Assembly (NCBI GenBank): GCA_027069135.1
Contig: JALXFE010000447.1
Location: forward strand, 35,174 to 99,173
Reading direction: 5' to 3'
Origin: Thermoanaerobaculia bacterium
GTDB taxonomy: Bacteria > Acidobacteriota > Thermoanaerobaculia > Multivoradales > JAHZIX01
DNA: 64,000 nt
A program made the translations under genes and the position numbers. The first letter of the stretch is position 1. Each line of letters opens with the position of its first letter. Below are positions 50,274-58,653 of the stretch, piece by piece. The notes below the pieces were generated by a model that was not told where the DNA came from, made no database searches, and saw only the letters and a program-made list of their open reading frames with translations.

Positions 50274-50978
50274 ATGTCCTTCGCCGACTTCGTCAAAGCC
50301 GCTCTGGAGCTCGGGGTCATCCCGGCTATCGCCATCTTCCTGATCTTCGGACTCTTCTTGCAGAACCGAAGATTGCTGGCGGACCAGCGCCGCCTTCTCG
50401 AAAAATTCGCCGAAGTGGTTCTTCGAGCCCAGGTCCTCCAGGGGCAGGATACGAGCCAACTACAGCTTCCTGAGGCGAATAAAGCCTCGGAATCCATTCC
50501 TCCGGCCCTCCCCTCGGCCGAGTCGGTAGCTCCCACGTCTCCGGAGACCCATAAGGAAACCGGCAAAGGGGTCCTTCCCGCCACCCCGCCGCCAACGGCC
50601 ACACCAGCTCCAAAGACCAAGCCTCAGTATCACCGGCAGGTGAGAACCAGCGATCAGAGCACAGCGGAAACACTGGTACTGCAGCCCCGCGGCAAGATCA
50701 CCATCGGAGGTGGAGACATCGCTCTACGGGAAGCCGTGCAGAAGGCCTTGGAGGGCGGTTGGCACAAGATCGTCCTGGACCTGAACCAGGTCACAACCAT
50801 GGATTCCTCTGGGATCGGCGAGCTGGTCTCGGTGTATACGACGGTCTCCAGTCGCGGCGGGCATCTGGTCCTCAGCCGCCCTCCCGACAAAGTGCGAGAG
50901 ATCCTGAATATCACCCAACTGATCTCCGTCTTCGAGATCTATGACACGGTGGAAGCGGCCATCGAGGCGTTGGGCTAG
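50274..50978 (+). CDS. Membrane-anchored STAS-domain protein
   Basis: A 234-residue protein with an amino membrane helix (about 14-30), a basic coiled region, a Pro/Thr-rich linker (about 65-125), and a carboxy STAS domain (about 130-234) of anti-sigma-factor-antagonist type with MDSSGIGEL, where one Ser is the usual phosphorylation site. STAS proteins of this type are normally free in the cytoplasm; anchoring suggests a membrane switch partner. No anti-sigma kinase gene is nearby. Confidence 0.83.
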   Translation: MSFADFVKAALELGVIPAIAIFLIFGLFLQNRRLLADQRRLLEKFAEVVLRAQVLQGQDTSQLQLPEANKASESIPPALPSAESVAPTSPETHKETGKGVLPATPPPTATPAPKTKPQYHRQVRTSDQSTAETLVLQPRGKITIGGGDIALREAVQKALEGGWHKIVLDLNQVTTMDSSGIGELVSVYTTVSSRGGHLVLSRPPDKVREILNITQLISVFEIYDTVEAAIEALG

Positions 50979-51024
50979 CAGGGCCGAGGGACGGCGGAGA
51001 GCTCTCCGGTGGGTGACAGCGGCG

Positions 51025-53859
51025 TCAACTCGCTTTGCGACGCCTCGTCGGAAGAAGCTTCTTGAGGTACCGCCCGGTATGGCTCTTTCGGGAACGGGCG
51101 ATGGTTTCCGGAGTTCCACAGGCCACCAGATACCCGCCCCCTTCGCCGCCTTCCGGCCCGAGATCGATGACCCAATCGGCGGCCCGGACGACATCCAGGT
51201 TGTGCTCGATGATGAGCACGCTATTGCCCAGGTCTACCAATCGCTGGAGGAGCGCCAGGAGCTTGCCGACGTCGTCGAAGTGGAGCCCCGTGGTCGGTTC
51301 GTCCAAGAGGTAGAGGGTCTGTCCGGTGGAGCGCTTGCACAGCTCTCGGGAGAGCTTCACCCGCTGCGCCTCGCCTCCGGAGAGAGTCGTCGCCGGCTGG
51401 CCCAACTTGATATAGCCCAGGCCGACCTCGTTGAGGGTCCGGAGGATCCTCGCGACCGGAGGGATGTTCTCGAAGACCTCGAGAGCCTGCTCGACGGTGA
51501 GGTCCAGGATCTCGGCGATGTTGAGCCCCTTGTACCGCACGGTCAGGGTCTCGCGACCGTAGCGCTGGCCGCCACAGACCTCGCAGGGCACATAGATATC
51601 CGGCAGAAAGTGCATCTCGATCTTGATCTGCCCGTCGCCCTTGCAAGCCTCGCACCGACCGCCCTTGACGTTGAAGCTGAAGCGCCCGGGCTGATAGCCC
51701 CGCATTCGAGCTTCCGGGGTCTTCGCCATCAGGCTGCGGATATGGTTGAAAACGTTGGTGTAGGTCGCCGGGTTGGATCGCGGCGTGCGACCGATGGGAC
51801 TCTGGTCGATGGCGATGACCTTGTCCAACTCTTCGAGGCCAAGAATCTCGTCGTGGGCACCGGGGCGATCCCCGGCCCGATAGAAATGCTTGGCCAGCGC
51901 TTTGTAGAGAATCTCGTTGACCAGCGTGCTCTTGCCGGAACCGGAGACACCGGTGACCACCGTCAGGACACCGGTGGGGATTTCCACCTCGAGGTCTTTC
52001 AGGTTGTTCTGGCGAGCTCCCCGGATGAGGAGGGGGGTCTCTTTCGGGGTTCGTCGGCTCTCCGGAAAAGGCACGAGAAGCTCCTGCCGCAAGTACTTGG
52101 CAGTCAATGACTGGCTGGTGGCCTCGATATCCGCCGCTGAGCCGGCCGCCACGACCTCCCCTCCATGCACTCCGGCCCCGGGGCCCAGATCGATGACCCA
52201 ATCGGCGGCCCGCATGGTCTCTTCATCGTGTTCCACAACCAATACAGAATTTCCCAGATCCCTCATCTCCTGCAGGGTCGCGATCAGGCGGGCGTTGTCC
52301 CGCTGATGGAGGCCGATGGAGGGCTCGTCCAAGACGTAGAGGACGCCCATCAACTTAGAGCCGATCTGCGTCGCCAGGCGGATCCGCTGGCTCTCGCCGC
52401 CGGAGAGGCTGCCGGAGGCTCGCTCCAGGGTGAGGTAGCCGACGCCGACGTCGTCGAGGAAGGTCAGCCGGTCGCGAATCTCCTGCACGACTTTGGCGGC
52501 GATATGCAGCTCCCGGTCCGAGAGCTCCAGATCGCACATCCATTCCCGCAGATGGCTGACCGAGAGGCCGGAGAGCTGGTCGATGGGGACTTCACCCACC
52601 GTCACCGCCAAGGCCTCCGGCCGCAGTCGACGGCCCATGCAGTCGGGACAAGGGTCGACGGACATGTATTTTTCGATTTCGGTCCGCACCGAGACGGACT
52701 CCGACTCCCGATGGCGCCGCTCCAGGGTGGGGACGACCCCTTCGTAGGAGCCCTCCCACTCGTAGGTCGACTTTTTGCCCTTCAACTTGAAGGTGAGCTC
52801 CTTGCCACCGTTGCCGTAGAGAATGGCTTTCTTTTCCTTCGCCTTGAGCTTCTTCCAGGGCTTGTCCAAAGAAAAACCCATCTCCTCGGCCAAGGTGCTC
52901 ACCATGCGCATCCGCCAGGACTTGGAGCCGGCGGGCCACGGAGCCACCGCCCCTTGGTTGATGGAGAGGTCCTCGTCCGGGACGATCTTTTCCTCATCCA
53001 CCGCCATCAAAGTACCCAGGCCGGCACAGGTCGAGCAGGCGCCGAAAGGGCTGTTGAAGGAAAAAAGACGAGGTGTAATCTCTGAGAGCCCGCCACCACA
53101 ATCGGAGCAAGAGTAATTCTGGGAGAGGGTTTCCTCCGGGCTCCCCTCGGGGGCCAGCACGACCAGGCCGTCCCCCACCTTGAGGGCTGTCTCCAGAGAA
53201 TCCGCCAACCGCTTCTCGAGCCCTTCCTTGATCACCAGGCGATCGACGACAATGTCGATATTGTGCTTTTTCTTCTTGTCCAACTCCGGCGGCCCAGCGG
53301 CAAGCTCCACCATTTCCCCATCCACCCGGGCCCTAACGAATCCCTCCCGGGCCATCTGCTCCATCTGCTTCTTGTACTCCCCTTTCTTGCCTCGGATGAA
53401 AGGGGCGTAGAGCACCAGACGGGTTTTCTTCGGCAGCTCCATGACCCGATCCACCATCTGCTGCACCGTCTGGGGCCGGATGCGCTGGCCGCACTCAGGG
53501 CAGTGGGGAATGCCCACGGAAGCGAAGAGCAACCGCAGGTAGTCATGGATCTCAGTGATGGTCCCGACGGTGGAACGAGGATTCTTGGAGACCGATTTCT
53601 GCTCGATGGAGATGGCCGGAGACAGGCCTTCGATGGCGTCCACATCCGGCTTTTCCATCTGCTGCAGGAATTGCCGCGCATACGACGAAAGAGACTCGAC
53701 ATACCGCCGCTGCCCCTCCGCAAACAGGGTATCGAAGGCCAACGACGACTTCCCGGAACCGGAGACCCCGGTAATCACCACCAGCTGATTGCGGGGAATC
53801 GAGACGTCGATATTTCGTAGATTGTGCTCGCGGGCTCCGCGGACCTTGATGAACTCCAT
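51025..53859 (-). CDS. uvrA: Excinuclease ABC subunit A
   Basis: DNA damage recognition ATPase of nucleotide excision repair. The 944-residue protein has two ABC modules (GVSGSGKSSLAFDTL near 31; TGVSGSGKSTLVNEIL near 640), two signature motifs (LSGGESQRI, LSGGEAQRV), and zinc sites CPDCMGRR and CEACKGDG/CEVCGG. There is no Shine-Dalgarno; TACAGT lies 11 bases before the ATG. Confidence 0.97.
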   Translation of the reverse strand: MEFIKVRGAREHNLRNIDVSIPRNQLVVITGVSGSGKSSLAFDTLFAEGQRRYVESLSSYARQFLQQMEKPDVDAIEGLSPAISIEQKSVSKNPRSTVGTITEIHDYLRLLFASVGIPHCPECGQRIRPQTVQQMVDRVMELPKKTRLVLYAPFIRGKKGEYKKQMEQMAREGFVRARVDGEMVELAAGPPELDKKKKHNIDIVVDRLVIKEGLEKRLADSLETALKVGDGLVVLAPEGSPEETLSQNYSCSDCGGGLSEITPRLFSFNSPFGACSTCAGLGTLMAVDEEKIVPDEDLSINQGAVAPWPAGSKSWRMRMVSTLAEEMGFSLDKPWKKLKAKEKKAILYGNGGKELTFKLKGKKSTYEWEGSYEGVVPTLERRHRESESVSVRTEIEKYMSVDPCPDCMGRRLRPEALAVTVGEVPIDQLSGLSVSHLREWMCDLELSDRELHIAAKVVQEIRDRLTFLDDVGVGYLTLERASGSLSGGESQRIRLATQIGSKLMGVLYVLDEPSIGLHQRDNARLIATLQEMRDLGNSVLVVEHDEETMRAADWVIDLGPGAGVHGGEVVAAGSAADIEATSQSLTAKYLRQELLVPFPESRRTPKETPLLIRGARQNNLKDLEVEIPTGVLTVVTGVSGSGKSTLVNEILYKALAKHFYRAGDRPGAHDEILGLEELDKVIAIDQSPIGRTPRSNPATYTNVFNHIRSLMAKTPEARMRGYQPGRFSFNVKGGRCEACKGDGQIKIEMHFLPDIYVPCEVCGGQRYGRETLTVRYKGLNIAEILDLTVEQALEVFENIPPVARILRTLNEVGLGYIKLGQPATTLSGGEAQRVKLSRELCKRSTGQTLYLLDEPTTGLHFDDVGKLLALLQRLVDLGNSVLIIEHNLDVVRAADWVIDLGPEGGEGGGYLVACGTPETIARSRKSHTGRYLKKLLPTRRRKAS

Positions 53860-53870
53860 AGCAGCCGAGG

Positions 53871-53876
53871 ACTGTA
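53871..53876 (-). promoter_or_regulatory. -10-like TACAGT before uvrA
   Basis: TACAGT on the minus strand ends 11 bases before the uvrA ATG, which lacks a Shine-Dalgarno. No LexA-type box is evident to me. Confidence 0.4.
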
Positions 53877-53916
53877 CCGCACTGGGCGCTGAGCAGGAAG
53901 GTGCTCTGGGGAGGCG

Positions 53917-54081
53917 GTGGTGGGCTGTATCCTCGACCTAGCCCGCGAGGGCCGCTGCATCGCCGAGGGGGCGCCCCCGACCTCCTCCCAGGTTTGGGCC
54001 ATCTCCCAGGATCTGCGCTTCGTTGAATCTCTGTTGAGCCACATCAGCTCTTACGAAGAGGAATCCTCTGACGACCTCTAG
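53917..54081 (+). CDS. Possible small protein of unknown function
   Basis: A 54-codon frame starting GTG-GTG with GGGGAGG two bases upstream. The product (ILDLAREGRCIAEGAPPTSS, then QVWAISQDLRFVESLLSH) has normal composition and an acidic end (EEESSDDL). It could be a genuine small protein or the end of a decayed gene. No family recognised. Confidence 0.35.
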   Translation: MVGCILDLAREGRCIAEGAPPTSSQVWAISQDLRFVESLLSHISSYEEESSDDL

Positions 54082-54248
54082 CATGCTCGCCTGCTAGTCG
54101 TATCGCACGAGCTTACCCCGAAGGTGGGGCAGCTCGCCGCCGGGAAGTGAAGCGGCAGGAGGTGGAAAGGGGAGCTCGAGAAGCGAGCGAGTCTTGCGAA
54201 CCATGCGGACCTAGATAGAAGCTACGACCGTGTCCCACGTTGCAAACC

Positions 54249-54272
54249 ATGGCCTTCATGGCCATAATGGCC
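54249..54272 (+). promoter_or_regulatory. Three 9-bp iterons ATGGCCnnn
   Basis: ATGGCC occurs at 54249, 54258 and 54267, exactly 9 bases apart, 30 bases before the start of the coiled-coil gene. The same 9-bp spacing recurs at 56974-56988 on the opposite strand, upstream of another small gene. Confidence 0.5.
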
Positions 54273-54302
54273 CTCAGGGTCGTAGATGAACGGGAGGACT
54301 CC

Positions 54303-54551
54303 ATGTCACAGGAAATCCTAGAGAAGCTCGCGGAGCTGAGGGCCGGTCAGGAGGCTACGGAGACGCGGCTAACGGGCCAACTTGATGGCCTAGAAGAGAA
54401 GATCGGTGGTATCCAAGGGGGGCTCGCCGGCCTCGAAGAGAAGATCGAGCAGGACCACAAGATGACCATGGACCTTCTAACTGGCCTTAGCAAGAGCGTT
54501 GAGATGCTAGTCGACCGAAAACTCGGCCCCCGCCCCGTCGCTCGCCGTTAG
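54303..54551 (+). CDS. Small coiled-coil protein
   Basis: An 82-residue protein, almost entirely one amphipathic helix with heptads (ILEKLAELRAGQEATETRL, LDGLEEKIGGIQGGLAGL). GGGAGG lies 5 bases before the ATG at 54303; the longer frame upstream runs through the iterons and lacks a ribosome site. No known family; small coiled-coil genes like this are common in phage- and plasmid-derived DNA. Confidence 0.55.
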   Translation: MSQEILEKLAELRAGQEATETRLTGQLDGLEEKIGGIQGGLAGLEEKIEQDHKMTMDLLTGLSKSVEMLVDRKLGPRPVARR

Positions 54552-55006
54552 GCCGTCACCAGGTCTGCCATGCTCCAAGGTGCTTTATCCAACCCGCCGC
54601 GAGCGCTGCCGTGATGAGCGTCTCGGGCATCCACCGCCTTCTTTCCTTCTTTTAAGTCATGAGAGCGTAGCGGATTCTACCACCCGCGGCCATCGGAAGC
54701 CTGACGGCTGTGCGCTCGCGTTTGAACCTGATGTCGAACACAACGGATGCTCCTTGAGCTTGTCCGACCCAGATGGGCACACCCTCCAAAGGTACTGGTA
54801 CTTGCCACCCAGCCTCACGCACTTTCTAGGGCGAAGAGCAGGACGTGCCGACCGACGATGTCAACGACCAGAGAGCCTTCCTAGAAATCCCAACTCCCTG
54901 TCGTCAACCAGCCTTGCGTACCCGCGAGGCCTAAGATTCTTCAATCCAAGAGTCGTCCGCTTGCAGGGGCCGTCGAAGACGAGGGCACAGAGTAACTCTC
55001 ATCATG
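54552..55006. other. Interval without a convincing gene
   Basis: Open frames on both strands are low-complexity or lack ribosome sites. A minus-strand frame (ending near 54660) reads as plausible protein (VREAGWQVPVPLEGVPIWVG) for about 55 codons after a stop and could be a gene remnant. Nothing else seen. Confidence 0.4.
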
Positions 55007-55309
55007 CTACTGAGCCAGGCCACTAAGGACCACCAACAGGACCCGGAGTACCCATTTGACCACTACCTTCCATCCCGAACTAGCTCTCGGGAGTTCTGCA
55101 CCATCTACCGCGCCCTGCCGGGACTTACAATAGGCGTCTTCGGTGTTCGCGCGCTGCCCGCTTGGAGCTTCTGGCTCAGGCAGTGGGCCTTCCGGAAGGG
55201 TTTGGCCCGGTACGAAGATGGCCCGGCTTCTGTCTCCAGCAGCGACTAGGAGGCCCAGGGCAACGCCAAGAACAGCCGCAGCTAGGACCTCTGTACGAAT
55301 CTGAATCAT
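55007..55309 (-). CDS. Small membrane protein of unknown function
   Basis: A 100-residue protein with an amino hydrophobic helix (VLAAAVLGVALGLLVAA), a hydrophilic middle with Pro/Glu, and a carboxy hydrophobic helix (VVVKWVLRVLLVVLSGLA). AAAGGAG 5 bases before the ATG at 55309 is one of the best ribosome sites in this region. Not recognised. Confidence 0.55.
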   Translation of the reverse strand: MIQIRTEVLAAAVLGVALGLLVAAGDRSRAIFVPGQTLPEGPLPEPEAPSGQRANTEDAYCKSRQGAVDGAELPRASSGWKVVVKWVLRVLLVVLSGLAQ

Positions 55310-55811
55310 GTAGACTCCTTTCACTAAATATAGCTCCGCCTTGTCGGGCAGGACTCTCGTTCCTCCCGAAAATCTCTCGACTCCCTTTCTATGGGGCCTT
55401 TCGGGGTACCTGACCCCGACCGGTGAGAGGTCTCCCTTAGCTGAGGTGTTCGAAAATTATCTACAGACGGGACATATTTGCAGAATATACCGATTATTTA
55501 TTAATAGGCATTTGGCCATATTCTTATAATAACACCCGGAGACACCGCAATGGCCAGCAGACCCCGCTTCCTTTCCGGATTCCCGAGAGGACTGTCGACC
55601 TCTGCTCCGCTCAGTCCTCGATCACGTCGCCCAATCGATACGCTAGGACTGCGCCTGCTCAAGGTGACCGCCGAAGCCAAAGAACCGAGCCGGCGATTTC
55701 TGGCTCGGCTGCCGGAGGCTATCTCTCTTGCTGAGGCTTTCAGCCAGCTTGCTCCCCGAGATGGCTGGCGAGCCGGGACTTGGCTGAAGAAATTGAGAAG
55801 TTCTCTTCTCT
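55310..55811. other. AT-rich interval
   Basis: 55445-55540 is the most AT-rich stretch in the window (attatttattaatagg, ttcttataat) with several -10-like hexamers, including TATAAT at 55525 on the plus strand. An open frame begins at 55550 with a fair ribosome site, but it runs antisense through the vapB gene and is Arg/Ser-rich, so I do not call it. Confidence 0.45.
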
Positions 55812-55850
55812 CTAGAGATCAACGAGAAATCTGGTGTCAACGCAGATCAT
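55812..55850 (-). pseudogene. vapC remnant
   Basis: Downstream of the orphan vapB an ATG opens MICVDTRFLVDL followed by a stop. This is the start of a PIN-domain toxin (Met-x-x-x-Asp-Thr), cut after 12 residues. The following frames show no PIN continuation, so the toxin has been truncated or replaced. Confidence 0.6.
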
Positions 55851-55892
55851 GCGCTCCCCAGGACTCACCCGCCCGGTTCTCGGCGATGACCT

Positions 55893-56090
55893 TCAAAAGG
55901 CCTCGGATTCCCCTTGCGGTAGTGGCTGGAAGCTCGCGAGGCCTCTCAGAATGTCACGGCCAGTATGAGCGGCACCCAGCTCGCGTAGGAGGAGGCGGTG
56001 GATCGTCCTGGAATAGGACTCACCCTCTCTCTTGGCTGCGGTCAAGCGTTTGTAGACGCGGGTATCAACGGCGATCATCTTGGTACTCAT
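55893..56090 (-). CDS. Orphan VapB-type antitoxin
   Basis: A 65-residue protein of the VAPB_antitox (DUF217) type: TKMIAVDTRVYKRLTAAKREG, then ESYSRTIHRLLL. This motif is a DNA-binding ribbon followed by a helix. AGGA lies 8 bases before the ATG at 56090. Its toxin is reduced to a stub. Confidence 0.7.
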   Translation of the reverse strand: MSTKMIAVDTRVYKRLTAAKREGESYSRTIHRLLLRELGAAHTGRDILRGLASFQPLPQGESEAF

Positions 56091-56168
56091 ACATAAAATC
56101 CTGTAGGAGATCCCCTTTGGGGTCAAGACGAGAGTGGGCTGGAAGGGCGACCCTGAAGCGAGGGTAAG

Positions 56169-56601
56169 CTAGAGTTTCTTGCGATGATCTTGGTACGACT
56201 TCAGGCCGTAACCGCCGCCAAATCCGCCAGCGAATCCTAGAGCCACCTTGATGATGTCTGACAAAAGATCCTTATCTTGTGGCAGAAGCGCGGTAATCAG
56301 TCAGGCTGAAGACAAAACGAACAGGCACGAATAGGCGAATCGAAACCAGCGAGCGCTCTTGTTTTGCCTAAGCCGCTCCATGTCCTCTTCGTACGACTGG
56401 TCGAGGAACTTCCCTACGTGTTCTGATTCGAATTTCTCGAAGACCGGATGATATGAGCGACCACTTGAAACCGACCCGAACATGCCCCGAACTAGACTGA
56501 GCATCGCTTGAGGCGGGCCTGGATCCTTGTCGCCGTCTCTCTTGCTCAATGAGCTCAGCTGTTTTCTTAGGCTCTTCTGCCTCACTGGACTCTTGTTTCA
56601 A
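56169..56601 (-). pseudogene. Decayed membrane-protein gene (frameshift and stop)
   Basis: A TTG start at 56601 overlaps the stop of the upstream gene (TTGA). Sequence runs KQESSEAEEPKKTAELIEQ, shifts frame between about 56540 and 56460, continues HPVFEKFESEHVGKFLDQ and MERLRQNKSARWFRFAYSC, meets a TGA at 56301 inside a hydrophobic helix, and resumes in the same frame LITALLPQDKDLLSDIIKVA, then GFAGGFGGGYGLKSYQDHR to 56169. The last part is coherent and resembles a widespread family of small bacterial membrane proteins with two helices and a GGGYG motif. Confidence 0.65.
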
Positions 56602-56891
56602 CCTAGCTTACCGTTCAGAGAGGTGACCAGCCGGTCAATCTTCGCATCTAGGCCTCTTGCTGGATCAGTGAATCTGTACATCATCTTCAGGGTGCCCATC
56701 ATCTCTGTGAGCGTCCGCACGAATTCGTCCTGCTCCCGCCCTAGTCCTTCGAAAGCTCTCATACTGACTTTGAATTCTTCGAGGGCTGTGGAGAAATCTG
56801 GACTCGGCGTAGGTACTCTAAGGTCAAGTTCCTTGGCTTCAGAAATCGCCCGCTGTAGCTCTCTTGTCGCTGTCGTAGTCACTTGCGACAT
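56598..56891 (-). CDS. Small helical protein of unknown function
   Basis: A 97-residue helical protein (TATRELQRAISEAKELDL, then FSTALEEFKVSMRAFEGLG, DEFVRTLTEMMGTLKMMYRF). ACGGAGG lies 6 bases before the ATG. Its stop overlaps the TTG start of the decayed membrane gene, so they were once coupled. Repeat motifs lie upstream. No family recognised. Confidence 0.6.
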   Translation of the reverse strand: MSQVTTTATRELQRAISEAKELDLRVPTPSPDFSTALEEFKVSMRAFEGLGREQDEFVRTLTEMMGTLKMMYRFTDPARGLDAKIDRLVTSLNGKLG

Positions 56892-56914
56892 GCACGGCCT
56901 CCGTTCAGTCCGCT

Positions 56915-56988
56915 ACGTACGCCACATTCGCAACGTACGCTTCCATGGCCATAGTGTACCTCATGGCTCATGAGGCCATCGTGGCCAT
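56915..56988 (-). promoter_or_regulatory. Direct repeats and iterons upstream of the 97-residue gene
   Basis: ACGTACGC occurs twice 18 bases apart (56915 and 56933), and on the minus strand ATGGCC occurs at 56983-56988 and 56974-56979 (9-bp spacing) with another at 56947-56952. The interval ctcatggctcatgag is itself a palindrome. Likely operator or promoter region. Confidence 0.45.
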
Positions 56989-57149
56989 GGGGTACACCAA
57001 GTACCTTCCTGCAATCCCGATCCTGCAGCGTTCGCCACCCCACCAATATCTTGTTGGGGCGCCACTGGAACTGGATAGCTGGCGCGGGAAAGAGAGGGAA
57101 GGCTCCCCTCTCCGGTGAGAACCGGGAGAGGGGAGGCGATTCCGGGGGT

Positions 57150-58622
57150 CTAGTCTTGGTTGAAACCACCGCCGCGGCGGCCGCGACGATTGCCGGAGGA
57201 TCCGCCGTTGTCAGCGGAGTCGCCGCCGTCATCGGCAGATCCGGTGTCGCCGTCATCGGCTCCCTCGTCATCCCGAGGCTCGTCACCGGGTGTGGAGACC
57301 GTGAGCTTGGGAATTTCCATCCCCAAATACCGCAGATTGCCCAACGCTTCCTCGGTCAGCACCGTCCGGCTGGCCGCCGTGGCAGCCCGAAAGGTCACCG
57401 CTCTCGGATCCAGCTGATTTTCGCCAAAGACGAAGGGACCGAGGCCGACCTGAGGGATCTTAGCTCCGAAGTTCTGGTTGATGACCTTGATCAGCTCGTT
57501 GGCCAAGAAGGCGTAGCCGAAGGGGGTTGCGTGGACGCCGTCGTAGGAAAAGACGCCGCCGGAGAGGAAGGCCGAGGAGTAGGAAACGCCTCCGACCTCC
57601 ACGCCGTTGGCCGCCACGTCGTTGAAAATGCCGTTGAAGTCGAAGAGTACGGCACCAAAATCCGCCGCCGCCCGGGCGATGGCGGCATTGAACTCGGCCA
57701 CCCGGGCCGTGATCCGCGCCGTCTCCGTCGCATCCAGGATCACCTGCCCCGGCAAGGGCAACCCGGTACCGCCAATGGCTGCCGGGATTCCGATGCCCCG
57801 GGCGAGCAGGCCGCCGGCGGTCAGCAGCACGTGGTCATTGGGGGCCAGAGGGCCGTTGGGGCCGATCAGGGGAATCAGACCGTTAGGACCCTGAACCGGC
57901 TGATTGGTCGCCGGATCGATCACCACCGGCGCCAGGGTCGTCACGAAAGGGATCACCGTCACTTCCGGCAAATTAAAAAAGACCAGATCTGCACCGGTCG
58001 AGGCCAAAGCACCGGCCACGGTGCGGTAGTCCGCCTCGAAGCTCTCCGCCGTCGTCAGGGTCACACCGTCGATCACCGTGCCGCTGGTGGCGGCGGCCAG
58101 AGCATCGTTGTTGCCGATGAAGAGGGTCGCGAACGTGGGCTGCTGGACGACCGCCTGTTGGAGCGCGGTACCGAGTCCCCGAAGGACGAGATCATGGGGA
58201 CCCATACCTCCCTCGGTGATGGTGCGTACCGTGTCTCCCACCGTGGCTCCGGGCACGCCCAGGTTGTTGTAGGGGCGCGGCAAGAAGAGATTGGTGGGCT
58301 GCCCGATGCCGGGCTCCGTGCTGAAGACCGGCGGCACCAAGTTGGCCAAGAAGAAAGGCGGCGTCACGCCCGGGGCCCCCATCAGGGGCTGCTCGTAACC
58401 AGCATCAGTCCCGGTGGCCTGGCGATGGAGCAGGGCTGAGAAGCTGTTGCGCTGGAATTTATCCAACCAACCGCCACTGACGATACCGGCGGTGAGGCTA
58501 TCGCCGACGGCGACGTAATTGCTGAAATTGGCACTTCCGGTGTCCACCTGCGCTTTGGCCGGAATTCCGGCCAAGGCTGCGAGCAGCACCAAGGTGAAGA
58601 TCGTTGAGGTTCTTCGGATCAT
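57150..58622 (-). CDS. Exported GDSL/SGNH-family esterase
   Basis: A 490-residue secreted hydrolase: signal peptide to AKA (about 24), block I VAVGDSLTAG with Ser42, GNND block III, and DGVHATPFGY block V (Asp and His). A Gly/Asn/Pro-rich insertion (NGLIPLIGPNGPLAPND) and a Gly/Asp/Arg-rich low-complexity tail are present. AAGGAG lies 8 bases before the ATG at 58622. It begins 31 bases after the FadL gene, so both are probably one operon: esterase releasing lipids, FadL importing them. That is inference. Confidence 0.87.
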   Translation of the reverse strand: MIRRTSTIFTLVLLAALAGIPAKAQVDTGSANFSNYVAVGDSLTAGIVSGGWLDKFQRNSFSALLHRQATGTDAGYEQPLMGAPGVTPPFFLANLVPPVFSTEPGIGQPTNLFLPRPYNNLGVPGATVGDTVRTITEGGMGPHDLVLRGLGTALQQAVVQQPTFATLFIGNNDALAAATSGTVIDGVTLTTAESFEADYRTVAGALASTGADLVFFNLPEVTVIPFVTTLAPVVIDPATNQPVQGPNGLIPLIGPNGPLAPNDHVLLTAGGLLARGIGIPAAIGGTGLPLPGQVILDATETARITARVAEFNAAIARAAADFGAVLFDFNGIFNDVAANGVEVGGVSYSSAFLSGGVFSYDGVHATPFGYAFLANELIKVINQNFGAKIPQVGLGPFVFGENQLDPRAVTFRAATAASRTVLTEEALGNLRYLGMEIPKLTVSTPGDEPRDDEGADDGDTGSADDGGDSADNGGSSGNRRGRRGGGFNQD

Positions 58623-58653
58623 CTTCGAGTCTCCTTGTGAAAAGCTGCAGGTT

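Noticed and set aside
54580..55026. 148-codon plus-strand frame
   Set aside because: Low-complexity, no ribosome site, no recognisable domain, mixed composition.
55550..56167. 205-codon plus-strand frame with TATAAT and GGAG upstream
   Set aside because: It is Arg/Ser-rich, lies antisense to vapB and the vapC stub, and shows no domain. A shorter real peptide cannot be excluded.
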